Below, piece by piece: positions 40,315-50,156 of a stretch of DNA of 64,000 nucleotides. Below the pieces are notes generated by a model, which ran no database searches, had not been told where the DNA came from, and saw only the letters and a list, made by a program, of their open reading frames with translations. The stretch is from Novosphingobium sp. RL4. Its GTDB lineage: Bacteria > Pseudomonadota > Alphaproteobacteria > Sphingomonadales > Sphingomonadaceae. How positions within the stretch are numbered: position 1 is the first letter of the stretch; the number at the start of each line of letters is the position of its first letter. The DNA is taken from the NCBI RefSeq assembly GCF_035658495.1, contig NZ_CP141944.1:1018001-1082000 (forward strand), written 5' to 3'. Both the position numbers and the translations under genes were made by a program.

Positions 40315-42105
40315 ATGCAAGTCTACGAAGCGCCCCTGCGCGACATGAAGTTCGTGCTCCACGAACTCCACAACGATGACGGCTTCGGCAATCTCGAAGC
40401 CCTGGCCGAATTCACGCCTGATCTGGTGGACGCCGTGCTGGAAGAGGCCGCCAAGGTGGCGCAGGAAGTCCTGCTGCCGCTGAACCGCAGCGGCGACATC
40501 GAGGGCTGCACGCTGGAGAACGGCGTGGTCCGCACTCCCGCAGGCTTCAAGGAAGCCTACGACATGTTCCGCGAAGGCGGCTGGTGCGCGCTGGCGTCCG
40601 ATCCCGAGTGGGGCGGGCAGGGCCTGCCCGAAGCGCTGAACAAGCTGACCGAGGAGATGATCTGCTCCTCCAACCTGTCGTTCAGCCTCTATCCCGGCCT
40701 CACCCACGGCGCGACCACCGCGATCGAGGGTTACGCCAGCGACGCGTTGAAGCAGGCCTACCTGCCCAAGATGGTCGAGGGCACATGGTCGGGCACGATG
40801 TGCCTTACCGAACCGCACTGCGGCACCGACCTCGGCATGCTGCGCACCAAGGCCGTTCCTCAGGGTGACGACAGCTACAAGATCTCCGGCGCGAAGATCT
40901 TCATCTCGGCGGGCGAGCACGACCTGACCGAGAACATCATCCACCTTGTCCTCGCGCGGCTTCCCGATGCCCCGGAAGGCGTGAAGGGTATTTCGCTGTT
41001 CCTCGTGCCCAAGTATCTTCCCAAGGAAGACGGCACGCCCGGCCCGTCCAACGGCGTTTCGGTCGCGGCGATCGAGCACAAGATGGGCCTCAAGGCCTCG
41101 GCCACGTGCCAGCTCAATTTCGACGATTCGATCGGCTGGCTGGTCGGCACCGCGAACAAGGGCATGGAAGCCATGTTTAAGATGATGAACACCGAACGTG
41201 TTTCGGTGGGCATTCAGGGGCTTGGCGTGGGTGAAGCGGCCTATCAGTCCGCCGTGTGGTACGCCAAGGACCGCGTGCAGGGCCGCTCGCTGTCAGGCGT
41301 GAAGAACCCCAAGGGCCCGGCCGATCCGATCATCGTCCACCCCGACGTGCGCCGCATGCTGATGACCGCGCGCGCTTACAACGAAGGCTGCCGCGCGCTC
41401 GGCGCCTGGGTCAGCCGCGCGCTCGACGCCGAAAAGCACGCGACCGATCCCGCCGTGAAGGCCCGCGCGGAAGACTTCATCGCGCTGATGACCCCGGTGG
41501 TGAAGGCGCTCTTCACCGACTGCGGTTATGAAAGCGCGAACCTTGCCGTGCAGGTCTACGGCGGCCACGGCTACATCGCCGAAAGCGGCGTGGAGCAGTT
41601 CGTGCGCGATGCCCGCATCGCCATGATCTACGAAGGCACCAACGGCATTCAGGCGCTCGACCTCGTCGGCCGCAAGATGCCCGCGCACGCGGGTCGCTAC
41701 CTGCGTTCGTTCTTCCACCCCGTTTCGGACTTCATCGAGGCGAACAAGGCGGACGAAACCTTCGGCAAGATGATCGAGGGGCTGGAAAAGGCCTTCGGTG
41801 CGCTGCAGCTCTCGACCGGCACGATTGCCCAGAAGGGCATGAAGGACCCCGAGGAAGCCGGTGCCGCCGCGACCGACTATCTGCGCCTGCTCGGTCTTGT
41901 CGCCATGGGTTACTGCTTCGCCAAGGCGGCGCTGATCGCCAAGGCGCGGCTGGACGAAGGCACGGGCGAGGCGGCGTTCTACACCGCCAAGATCGCGACT
42001 GCCCGGTTCTTCTTCGACCGTCTGCTGCCACAGGCCACTGCAGCGTTCTTCGCCATCAAGTCGGGCAAGGCTTCGATGATGGCGCTCGAAGCGGACATGT
42101 TCTGA
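40315..42105 (+). CDS. Acyl-CoA dehydrogenase, long form with C-terminal extension
   Basis: A 596-residue acyl-CoA dehydrogenase, about 200 residues longer than classical ones. CLTEPHCGTDLGMLRTKAVP and KISGAKIFISAGEHDL are the flavin/substrate motifs; VQVYGGHGYIAESGVEQFVR and YEGTNGIQALDLVGRKM carry the late signature and probable catalytic Glu. The C-terminal part (about residues 460-596) matches the acyl-CoA dehydrogenase C-terminal helical domain. It starts beta-oxidation of the fatty acids handled by the neighbouring fad genes. Confidence 0.93.
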   Translation: MQVYEAPLRDMKFVLHELHNDDGFGNLEALAEFTPDLVDAVLEEAAKVAQEVLLPLNRSGDIEGCTLENGVVRTPAGFKEAYDMFREGGWCALASDPEWGGQGLPEALNKLTEEMICSSNLSFSLYPGLTHGATTAIEGYASDALKQAYLPKMVEGTWSGTMCLTEPHCGTDLGMLRTKAVPQGDDSYKISGAKIFISAGEHDLTENIIHLVLARLPDAPEGVKGISLFLVPKYLPKEDGTPGPSNGVSVAAIEHKMGLKASATCQLNFDDSIGWLVGTANKGMEAMFKMMNTERVSVGIQGLGVGEAAYQSAVWYAKDRVQGRSLSGVKNPKGPADPIIVHPDVRRMLMTARAYNEGCRALGAWVSRALDAEKHATDPAVKARAEDFIALMTPVVKALFTDCGYESANLAVQVYGGHGYIAESGVEQFVRDARIAMIYEGTNGIQALDLVGRKMPAHAGRYLRSFFHPVSDFIEANKADETFGKMIEGLEKAFGALQLSTGTIAQKGMKDPEEAGAAATDYLRLLGLVAMGYCFAKAALIAKARLDEGTGEAAFYTAKIATARFFFDRLLPQATAAFFAIKSGKASMMALEADMF

Positions 42106-42132
42106 GGTAGCGCGTTCAGGATCGCCGAAATG

Positions 42133-42171
42133 AAAAGGGGGGGCGGGCATCATTTGCCCGCCCCCTTTTTT
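42133..42171. terminator. Bidirectional intrinsic terminator
   Basis: An A-tract, then a stem made of GGGGGCGGGCA and TGCCCGCCCCC around a short loop, then TTTTTT. A-tract and T-tract on either side let it work for both the plus-strand acyl-CoA dehydrogenase gene and the minus-strand cytochrome b gene. Its run of seven G is a possible sequencing-error point. Confidence 0.85.
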
Positions 42172-42182
42172 ATAGCGCAATC

Positions 42183-42854
42183 TCAGGCCGCGCCGACCCA
42201 GACCACCCAGCCTGTCAGCCAGGCCGCGACGATGCAGGCGATCAGCCGCCAGACCGGTGCCTTCACCATGCTGGTCGTCCCGGCGGGCATGGCGCGGGCG
42301 CCGGTAATCATCGGTGCGATCAGGTTGTCGCGCTTGATGACGCGGTAATAGATGATCGCCGCAAGGTGCAGCACGATCATCGCGAGGATCAGGTAGAACA
42401 CCGTTTCGTGCAGGTCGGTCACGCGGCTCGCCGCCGTCGAGGAGACGAGGTGATTAAGCGGCCCCGTCGTGCCGTCGTCGGGATCGCCCGCAAAGAGGCC
42501 TAGCCCGATTTGCAGTGCCATCAGGCCGAGCAGGACGACGACGCTCCAGCCGCCTGCGGGGTTATGCCCGGCGGTCGGCGTGTCGTTCTGTGAACGCAGA
42601 TGTCCCAGCACCACCCGCGGCCCGCGCACGAACGAGGAGAATCGCGCCGTCGAACTGCCCACGAAACCCCAGAGCACGCGTATCACCACCAACTGCATCA
42701 GGATCGTGCCGATGCTGGTGTGCCAGCCCATCTCGCCGTTTTCGGCCGTCCACCAGAGCGCCGGGATCAACAGGGCGAAGCTCCAGTGGATGATTCGGAC
42801 GGGCCAGTCCCACAGCGGGGTGCGGACGGTCGCCGCACCCTTGTGTGAACTCAC
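42183..42854 (-). CDS. Cytochrome b561-family membrane protein
   Basis: A 223-residue inner membrane protein with four to five hydrophobic helices and candidate haem ligands in WPVRIIHWSFALL, MGWHTSIG, TDLHETVFYLI and VLHLAAIIYY. It belongs to the bacterial di-haem cytochrome b561 group that passes electrons between quinol and a periplasmic cytochrome c. It overlaps the cytochrome c' gene by four bases, so the two probably form a redox pair. Confidence 0.9.
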   Translation of the reverse strand: MSSHKGAATVRTPLWDWPVRIIHWSFALLIPALWWTAENGEMGWHTSIGTILMQLVVIRVLWGFVGSSTARFSSFVRGPRVVLGHLRSQNDTPTAGHNPAGGWSVVVLLGLMALQIGLGLFAGDPDDGTTGPLNHLVSSTAASRVTDLHETVFYLILAMIVLHLAAIIYYRVIKRDNLIAPMITGARAMPAGTTSMVKAPVWRLIACIVAAWLTGWVVWVGAA

Positions 42855-43360
42855 TGCTTCTTCTCGCGGAAGGTGTCGTGGCAGCCCTTGCAGGCTCCGC
42901 CGATCTCACCCATCGCCAGTGTCGCGGCCTTGGCGTCCTTGGCGTCGGCCGCAACCTTGAGGTTGCCGGCTGCGGTTGCCAGCTTGTCGGCCGCAGCCTT
43001 GAATTCGGCAGGCTTCTGCCAGATCGTGGGCAGGGCCTCGGTCTTCTCGCCCGATTCCTTGCCGCTGCCGTCAGGGAACAGGCCGACGATCTTGCCCGCA
43101 TCGGTCTGGATCGAGGTTGCCGAGGCGGCGACCGTGGCGAAGTCGGGGCTTGCGGCCTCCAGTGCGGACTTTGCGGCCTTGTTGGCCTTGCCGATCGCCT
43201 TGAAATTGGCTTCGCGCGCCTCGATCGTCTCGGAAACGTCCACCGGCTCGCCCGAGGCGTTCGTCGTGGTCGCGGCGGGTTCGGAGCCCTTGCAGCCGGT
43301 CATGGCGGCTGCCAGCGCAAATGCGGCTAGGGTTGTCGTCAGGATGGTCTTCGATGCCAT
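42851..43360 (-). CDS. Cytochrome c' (class II), probable lipoprotein
   Basis: A 169-residue protein with a signal peptide ending in a lipobox-like AAAMTGC (Cys23) and a C-terminal haem site CKGCH near residue 158, the position of class II cytochromes c. The four-helix body is Ala/Lys-rich. Lipid attachment would hold it to the membrane beside its b561 partner. Family members bind NO or transfer electrons; the exact role here is unknown. Confidence 0.88.
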   Translation of the reverse strand: MASKTILTTTLAAFALAAAMTGCKGSEPAATTTNASGEPVDVSETIEAREANFKAIGKANKAAKSALEAASPDFATVAASATSIQTDAGKIVGLFPDGSGKESGEKTEALPTIWQKPAEFKAAADKLATAAGNLKVAADAKDAKAATLAMGEIGGACKGCHDTFREKKQ

Positions 43361-43481
43361 GTCGCTGCTCCTGGCAGTTATCTTCCAAAAAGCGGGGAGG
43401 CCGTACTTGTTTGCCCGTCGGCCTTGGTCCCAAGCGCTTGATAACCGTTGTTGTTGCCATGCAGCGAATGGTTTTTGATGC

Positions 43482-44555
43482 TTACCCGAAAACCACCCCG
43501 TCCATCAGCTTGCGCGCGGTACGAAGGAGGGCGGCGCTCTTGACGGCGCCGCCCTCGTCCGTGTCGAGGACACAAGACATCTCGCCGGTCGGATGTTCGA
43601 CCGACAGCGTCTTGCGGCGACCCTCGGGGATCTGGGCGACTTCGGCGGCGGGCGAGCCTTCGATCAGGCAGGCCGTGGCCACCGAGACCGCGCCGAGCAC
43701 GCCGATCGTGGCGTGGGCGCGGTGGGGAATGAAACTGCGCACGGTCACCGCGCCGCCGTGCTTCGGCGGGGCGACCAGCATCATCTTGGGAACCGACTTG
43801 TCCTTGACGTCGCCCAGGTTCATCCGTTCGCCCACGGCAAGGCGGATGGCCTCGATCCTGGCCTTCAATTCGGTATTGGCGTCAAGGCTCTCGCGGTCCT
43901 CGTAGCCGGTTACGCCCACGTCCTCGGCTTTCATGACGACGCAGGGCATGCCGTTGTCGATCAGGGTCACGCGCACGCCGTTCACTTCGTCGGCCGCGTT
44001 GCCGCTGGGCAGGAGCGAGCCGCAGGAAGAACCGGCGGTGTCGCGGAATTCCAGCGGGATCGGGGCATGGGTGCCGGGAACGCCGTCGATCGCGGCCTCG
44101 CCCTTGTAGGAGACCATACCGCCGGGCGTCTGCACGGTGGCGACGGCGACCTGCCCGGTATTCTCCATGAAGATGGCTACGGCGGTTTCGTCACCCCGGG
44201 CCTCGATCAGCCCGCGCTCGATGGCGAAAGGGCCGATCCCGGCGAGGATGTTGCCGCAGTTCTGCTGGTCGCTGACGAGCGCCTGATCGACGAAGACCTG
44301 AAGGAACAGGTAGTCGACGTCGATGCCCTCGCGCGTGGATTTGCTGACGACGGCCACCTTGCTGGTCAGCGGATCGGCGCCGCCCATGCCGTCGATCTGG
44401 CGCGGATCGGGGGAGCCCATGATGGAAAGCAGGAACGCGTCGCGGGCCGCGGTGTCTTCGGGAAGGTCGCTCTTGAGGAAATAGCCGCCCTTGGAAGTGC
44501 CGCCGCGCATCCACATGCAGCGAACGCCCTGCTCGACCGGCCCGGTTGCACTCAT
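43482..44555 (-). CDS. ligU: PrpF-family 4-oxalomesaconate tautomerase (LigU-like)
   Basis: A 357-residue isomerase of the PrpF family: CMWMRGGTSKGGYFLKSDLP, IDGMGGADPLTSKVAVVS, SDQQNCGNILAGIGPFA and IPHRAHATIGVLGAVSVAT. The family includes AcnD-linked PrpF and LigU/GalD, which isomerise 4-oxalomesaconate by moving a double bond. Next to lig genes, LigU is the best reading. The start at 44555 has AAGGAG at proper spacing; the open frame beyond it overlaps the LysR gene and is not coding. Divergent from the lig regulator. Confidence 0.88.
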   Translation of the reverse strand: MSATGPVEQGVRCMWMRGGTSKGGYFLKSDLPEDTAARDAFLLSIMGSPDPRQIDGMGGADPLTSKVAVVSKSTREGIDVDYLFLQVFVDQALVSDQQNCGNILAGIGPFAIERGLIEARGDETAVAIFMENTGQVAVATVQTPGGMVSYKGEAAIDGVPGTHAPIPLEFRDTAGSSCGSLLPSGNAADEVNGVRVTLIDNGMPCVVMKAEDVGVTGYEDRESLDANTELKARIEAIRLAVGERMNLGDVKDKSVPKMMLVAPPKHGGAVTVRSFIPHRAHATIGVLGAVSVATACLIEGSPAAEVAQIPEGRRKTLSVEHPTGEMSCVLDTDEGGAVKSAALLRTARKLMDGVVFG

Positions 44556-44657
44556 CACGCCATCTCCTTGTCCCGCAGTCGGCTTCCTGCCGGAGCGTGC
44601 GGGAAGGGGGAAAGAGAAACTTTGGACGCGCCATAGGATTTGGCTAAGAGTGGCCCC

Positions 44658-45812
44658 ATGGACATCTGGAACTTCAACCTTCGGCATCTGCGTGCAGTCG
44701 CCAAGATCGCCGAATTGGGGACGGTCAATGCCGCCGCCCTGGCCGTAAACCTCAGTCAGCCTGCGATAACACAGGCGTTGGGGCGGCTTGAGGCAATGAT
44801 AGGGCTGCCGCTGTTCGAGCGTCGTCACGATGGCATGATCCCGACCCGGGCCGGAGAAATCCTCGCCCCCCGCATCGGCGCGGCGCTTTCCCATATCCAG
44901 AGCCCGCACGTCACCATGTCGCGCCTGCGGGCGCTGCTCGCGCTGGCGGAAACGGGCAGCTATGCCGGGGCCGGACAGGAAACCGGGCTGTCGCTTCCTT
45001 CGATCCACCGCGCCGTCAACGATCTGGCGCTGGCGCTGCGGCGGCCGCTGGTGGCGCGGCAGGGCAAGTTCGTGATCACCACCGAGGCCGGCACCCAGCT
45101 CGCCCGCGAATTCCGCCTGGCGAAAGTCGAACTGGAGGCCGGTCTTTCCGAGGTCGAGGCGCTGCGCGGGCTGGAAACGCGGCGCATCGCCATTGGCGCC
45201 ATGCCGCTTTCCCGTGCCCGCATCCTGCCCGCCGCCGTGGCCCGATTCCTGTCGCGGCGGCCCAGGGTGAAGCTCAACATCGTCGAGGGATCGCGCGCCG
45301 AGCTGGTCGAACCGCTGCGCAACGGCACGCTCGATCTCATGGTCGGCGCCTTGCGCGATCCGCTGGTGGAGGGCGACCTGATCCAGCATCCGCTTTTCGA
45401 GGATCGTCCGGCGGTCTACGGCCGCAAGGGGCATCCGCTGGAAGGTACGAACCCCCGCGCTGCCGATGTCGCCCGCTTTCCCTTCACGCTGCCGCCGCGC
45501 GGCACGCCGCTGCGCGACAGTTTCGAGCGTTATTTCGAGGAGCACGGCGTGCCGCTGCCGGAAGTGCCGGTCGAATCGGGATCGGTGATGATGATCCGGC
45601 AAGTGATGATGGGCGGTGATTTCCTTACTGTGCTCTCGCCCGATCAGGTGACGGTGGAACTGGAAGCGGGCTGGCTCTGCGAGTTATCGCGGCTTCCGGC
45701 CGAATTCACCCGCCATATCGGCATGACGACCCGCGCTTCCCTGCGTCCGACCGAGGTTCAGAGCGAATTTTTCGCCGATCTGGAATGGGCGGCGCGGGAG
45801 GTTTCGCGCTGA
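44658..45812 (+). CDS. LysR-family regulator with two helix-turn-helix domains
   Basis: A 384-residue protein, about 80 longer than usual. The first winged helix covers residues 5-65 (LRHLRAVAKIAELGTVNAAA, LSQPAITQALGRLEAMIGLP). A second, similar one covers about 82-145 (SRLRALLALAETGSYAGAGQ, LSLPSIHRAVNDLALALRRP), and the effector domain follows. It lies between the divergent ligU and the lig operon and is probably their LigR-type regulator. I chose the ATG at 44658 over a TTG at 44640. Confidence 0.92.
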   Translation: MDIWNFNLRHLRAVAKIAELGTVNAAALAVNLSQPAITQALGRLEAMIGLPLFERRHDGMIPTRAGEILAPRIGAALSHIQSPHVTMSRLRALLALAETGSYAGAGQETGLSLPSIHRAVNDLALALRRPLVARQGKFVITTEAGTQLAREFRLAKVELEAGLSEVEALRGLETRRIAIGAMPLSRARILPAAVARFLSRRPRVKLNIVEGSRAELVEPLRNGTLDLMVGALRDPLVEGDLIQHPLFEDRPAVYGRKGHPLEGTNPRAADVARFPFTLPPRGTPLRDSFERYFEEHGVPLPEVPVESGSVMMIRQVMMGGDFLTVLSPDQVTVELEAGWLCELSRLPAEFTRHIGMTTRASLRPTEVQSEFFADLEWAAREVSR

Positions 45813-45852
45813 GCTGCTTTTAGGCAGGGCTTATAGCTTCCGGGTGGTTCCA

Positions 45853-45872
45853 ATTGGCCGCTTTCAGCCAAT
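45853..45872. promoter_or_regulatory. Inverted repeat upstream of the lig operon, probable LysR site
   Basis: ATTGGC (45853-45858) and GCCAAT (45867-45872), perfect 6-base arms with an 8-base spacer, seven bases before the first gene of the lig operon. A shorter GCCA-N7-TGGC (44630-44644) lies in the ligU/LysR gap and may be a second site. Confidence 0.45.
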
Positions 45873-45878
45873 CGGGGC

Positions 45879-46754
45879 ATGACAGGAGGCATGGACAGAT
45901 CGATCGCCCTTATCGGGTTTGGAGAAGCCGGATCGACGTTCGCGGGAGCAGGAGATTGGTCGGCGCAGGCTCGTGCCTTCGACATTCTTCCCGCGTGCCG
46001 TGACGTCATGGCCGAACTCGGTATCACCGCCTGCGACAGCGCGGCCGAGGCGCTTGCGGGCGCCTCGCTGGTGCTCTCGCTCGTCACCGCAGATGCTGCG
46101 CCGCTGGTGGCGGAACAGGTCGCACCGCTCCTGGGCGAGGGCGCCTTGTTCTGCGACATGAACTCGGTCGCGCCGGGCACCAAGCGGGCGGCCGCAAAGG
46201 TGATCGCTCAAGGCAAGGGCCGCTATGTCGACGTGGCCGTGCTCGCGCCTGTGAACCCCGCGCGGATGAAGGTGCCGCTGCTGGTGTCCGGCCCCGATGC
46301 CGCAGAGGCGGAAAGCGCGCTGACGGCGGTGGGCTTCACCAATGTGCGTGTCGTCGGCGATGCGGTCGGCCGGGCTTCGGCGATCAAGCTGGTGCGCTCG
46401 GTCATGGTCAAGGGGCTTGAGGCGCTGACCGCCGAGATGATGATGGCCGCCCATGCCGAAGGCGTGGCGGACGAGGTACTGTCCTCGCTCGACGCCAGCG
46501 AGAAGACCATTCCCTGGGCAAGCCGCGCGGACTACAATCTCGACCGTATGCTGGTCCACGGCCGCCGCCGCGCCGCCGAGATGGATGAGGCGGCGGAAAT
46601 GCTGCGTTCGCTGGGCATCCCGCCGCTCATGACCGAAAACACCGTTGCCTGGCAGCAGGCGCTGGGCGCGCTGGGCTTGGTGCCGCCGCCCGAAGGATTC
46701 GAAGCCAAGCTCGCGGCGGCAGTCGCGGCAGGCGTACTCAAGGGAGAGAATTGA
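45879..46754 (+). CDS. DUF1932 NAD(P)-binding dehydrogenase-like protein
   Basis: A 291-residue protein related to 6-phosphogluconate and 3-hydroxyisobutyrate dehydrogenases. It has an N-terminal NAD(P) site (SIALIGFGEAGSTFAG) and a C-terminal helical domain with VGRASAIKLVRSVMVKGLEA holding the usual catalytic Lys. This pattern matches the DUF1932 group. It is the first gene of the lig operon (six genes) and is followed by ligJ with no gap. A role as reductase or dehydrogenase of a protocatechuate-pathway intermediate is possible but not known to me. The ATG at 45891 is an alternative start, though AGGAGG lies too close to it. Confidence 0.82.
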   Translation: MTGGMDRSIALIGFGEAGSTFAGAGDWSAQARAFDILPACRDVMAELGITACDSAAEALAGASLVLSLVTADAAPLVAEQVAPLLGEGALFCDMNSVAPGTKRAAAKVIAQGKGRYVDVAVLAPVNPARMKVPLLVSGPDAAEAESALTAVGFTNVRVVGDAVGRASAIKLVRSVMVKGLEALTAEMMMAAHAEGVADEVLSSLDASEKTIPWASRADYNLDRMLVHGRRRAAEMDEAAEMLRSLGIPPLMTENTVAWQQALGALGLVPPPEGFEAKLAAAVAAGVLKGEN

Positions 46755-46756
46755 GC

Positions 46757-47778
46757 ATGTCGCTCATCATCGACTGTCACGGACATTATACCGTCCTGCC
46801 CAAGGCGCATGACGCCTGGCGCGAAGCCCAGATCGCCGCGTTCAAGGCCGGTGAAGCCGCGCCGCCCTACCCGGAAATCTCGGACGCCGAGATCCGCCAG
46901 ACCATCGAGGACAACCAGCTTCGCCTCATCAAGGAGCGCGGCGCCGACCTTACCGTGTTCAGCCCGCGCGCCAGCGCGATGGCGCACCATGTCGGCGATC
47001 AGGCCATGTCCGAGGCATGGGCGGTCCACTGCAACAATCTTATCGCCCGCGTGGTCCACATGTTCCCCGAGACGTTCGTGGGCGTGTGCATGCTGCCGCA
47101 GAGCCCCAAGGCGGACCTTTCCGCCTCGGTGAAGGAACTGCGCCGCTGCGTCGAGGAACTGGGCTTCATCGGCTGCAACCTCAACCCCGATCCGGGCGGC
47201 GGCCACTTCGAGCATCCGCCGCTGACCGATGAATACTGGTTCCCGATCTACGAGGCGATGAGCGAGCTGGACGTTCCGGCGATGATCCACGTCTCGGGTT
47301 CGTGCAACCCGGCGATGCACGCCACCGGCGGCTTCTACATCGCGGCGGACACCGTGGCCTTCATGCAGCTGATGCAGGGCGATCTTTTCGCGAAGTTCCC
47401 CAAGCTGCGCTTCATCATCCCGCACGGCGGCGGCGCGGTGCCGTACCACTGGGGCCGTTATCGCGGTCTGGCGGACATGCTGAAGAAGCCTTCGCTTGAC
47501 GAATACATCATGAACAACGTGTTCTTCGACACTTGCGTCTACCACCAGCCGGGCGTGAACCTGCTGGCCGACGTGATCGACAACAAGAACATCCTGTTCG
47601 GCTCCGAAATGGTCGGCGCGGTGCGCGGGATCGACCCGCAGACCGGCTTCTACTTCGACGACACCAAGCGCTATGTCGATGCGCTCGACATCTCCGACGA
47701 GGAGCGCCACGCGATCTTCGAAGGCAACGTGCGCAAGGTCTTCCCGCGCCTTGACGCCAAGCTCAAGGAACGTGGCCT

Positions 47779-47782
<4 letters not shown>
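46757..47782 (+). CDS. ligJ: 4-oxalomesaconate hydratase LigJ
   Basis: A 341-residue amidohydrolase-fold enzyme: IIDCHGHYTVLPKAHDAW (HxH zinc site), FIGCNLNPDPGGGHF, MIHVSGSCNPAMH, FIIPHGGGAVPYHWGRYRG and ILFGSEMVGAVRGIDP. LigJ adds water to 4-oxalomesaconate to give 4-carboxy-4-hydroxy-2-oxoadipate in the protocatechuate 4,5-cleavage route. I prefer the ATG at 46757 (GGGAGAG ten bases upstream) to a TTG at 46751. Its stop overlaps ligA (GTGA). Confidence 0.94.
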
Positions 47783-49132
<1,350 letters not shown>

Positions 49133-49136
49133 TTCC

Positions 49137-49163
49137 GCGTGCCGGTGCTTGACGCCGGCACGC
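49137..49163 (+). other. Hairpin between ligB and ligC
   Basis: GCGTGCCGG (49137-49145), a 9-base loop and CCGGCACGC (49155-49163): a perfect 9-base-pair stem right after the ligB stop, without a U-tract. It may cause partial termination or protect the ligAB mRNA. Confidence 0.6.
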
Positions 49164-49197
49164 TCCTTCCCTTGATAGAGTTTCCAAGGAGATTTCC

Positions 49198-50154
49198 ATG
49201 CGTATTGCCCTCGTAGGCGCGGGTGCTTTCGGTGAAAAGCATCTCGACGGCCTGAAGAACATCGATGGCGTAGAGATCGCCTCGGTCATCAGCCGCTCGG
49301 CCGAGCAGGCTGCCGAAGTCGCCGCCAAGTACGGCGCGCTGCACTCCGGCACCGATCTGGCCGAAGCGCTGGCGCTGCCCGACGTCGATGCCGTGATCCT
49401 CTGCACCCCCACGCAGATGCACGCGCAGCAGGCTATCGCCTGCATGAACGCGGGCAAGCACGTGCAGGTCGAGATTCCGCTGTCGGACAGCTGGGCCGAT
49501 GCCGAAGCCGTCGTGGCGAAGCAGAAGGAAACGGGCCTCGTCTGCATGGTCGGCCACACCCGCCGCTTCAATCCTTCGCACCAGTACGTGCACAACAAGA
49601 TCACCGCGGGCGAATTCAACGTCCAGCAGATGGACGTGCAGACCTACTTCTTCCGCCGCAAGAACATGAACGCCAAGGGCCAGCCGCGCTCGTGGACGGA
49701 CCACCTGCTGTGGCACCACGCCGCGCACACGATCGACCTGTTCGCCTATCAGTCGGGCAAGATCGTTGCTGCCAACGTGCTGCAGGGGCCTAAGCACCCG
49801 GAACTGGGAATCGCCATGGACATGTCGATCCAGCTGAAGGCTGAGACCGGCGCGATCTGCACGCTCTCGCTCTCGTTCAACAACAACGGCCCGCTCGGCA
49901 CCTTCTTCCGCTACATCGGCGACAGCGAGACCTACATCGCGCGTTACGACGATCTGGTGAACGGCCGTGAAGAGCCGATCGACCTCACCGGCGTCACCGT
50001 GTCGAACAACGGCATCGAGCTTCAGGACCGCGAATTCGTCGCCGCCATCCGCGAAGGGCGTGAGCCCAACTCGTCGGTCGGCAAGGTGCTCGATTGCTAC
50101 CGCGTGATCGGCGAACTGGCGCAGAGCCTCGAAGCGCAGGACGGCTGGTCCTGA
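49198..50154 (+). CDS. ligC: 4-carboxy-2-hydroxymuconate-6-semialdehyde dehydrogenase LigC
   Basis: A 318-residue Gfo/Idh/MocA-family dehydrogenase: RIALVGAGAFGEKHLDGLKN (NADP site), AVILCTPTQMHAQQA, GKHVQVEIPLSDSWADAEA (the EIP version of the usual EKP motif), MVGHTRRFNPSHQYV and LLWHHAAHTIDLF. It oxidises the ring-cleavage product, as its lactol, to 2-pyrone-4,6-dicarboxylate. AAGGAG lies seven bases upstream of its start; an aldo/keto reductase gene follows after two bases. Confidence 0.95.
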   Translation: MRIALVGAGAFGEKHLDGLKNIDGVEIASVISRSAEQAAEVAAKYGALHSGTDLAEALALPDVDAVILCTPTQMHAQQAIACMNAGKHVQVEIPLSDSWADAEAVVAKQKETGLVCMVGHTRRFNPSHQYVHNKITAGEFNVQQMDVQTYFFRRKNMNAKGQPRSWTDHLLWHHAAHTIDLFAYQSGKIVAANVLQGPKHPELGIAMDMSIQLKAETGAICTLSLSFNNNGPLGTFFRYIGDSETYIARYDDLVNGREEPIDLTGVTVSNNGIELQDREFVAAIREGREPNSSVGKVLDCYRVIGELAQSLEAQDGWS

Positions 50155-50156
50155 TC

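Noticed and set aside
37885..41079. A 1064-codon open frame on the minus strand
   Set aside because: It runs opposite the thiolase/HAD-ECH/acyl-CoA dehydrogenase genes, which have clear family motifs and catalytic residues. The minus-strand translation is rich in His, Arg, Gly and Ala with no motif, as expected of a GC-rich shadow frame.
43482..45602. A 706-codon version of the ligU gene
   Set aside because: The part upstream of 44555 overlaps the LysR gene on the other strand and has no motif; the PrpF family begins at MSATGPVEQG with a good ribosome binding site.
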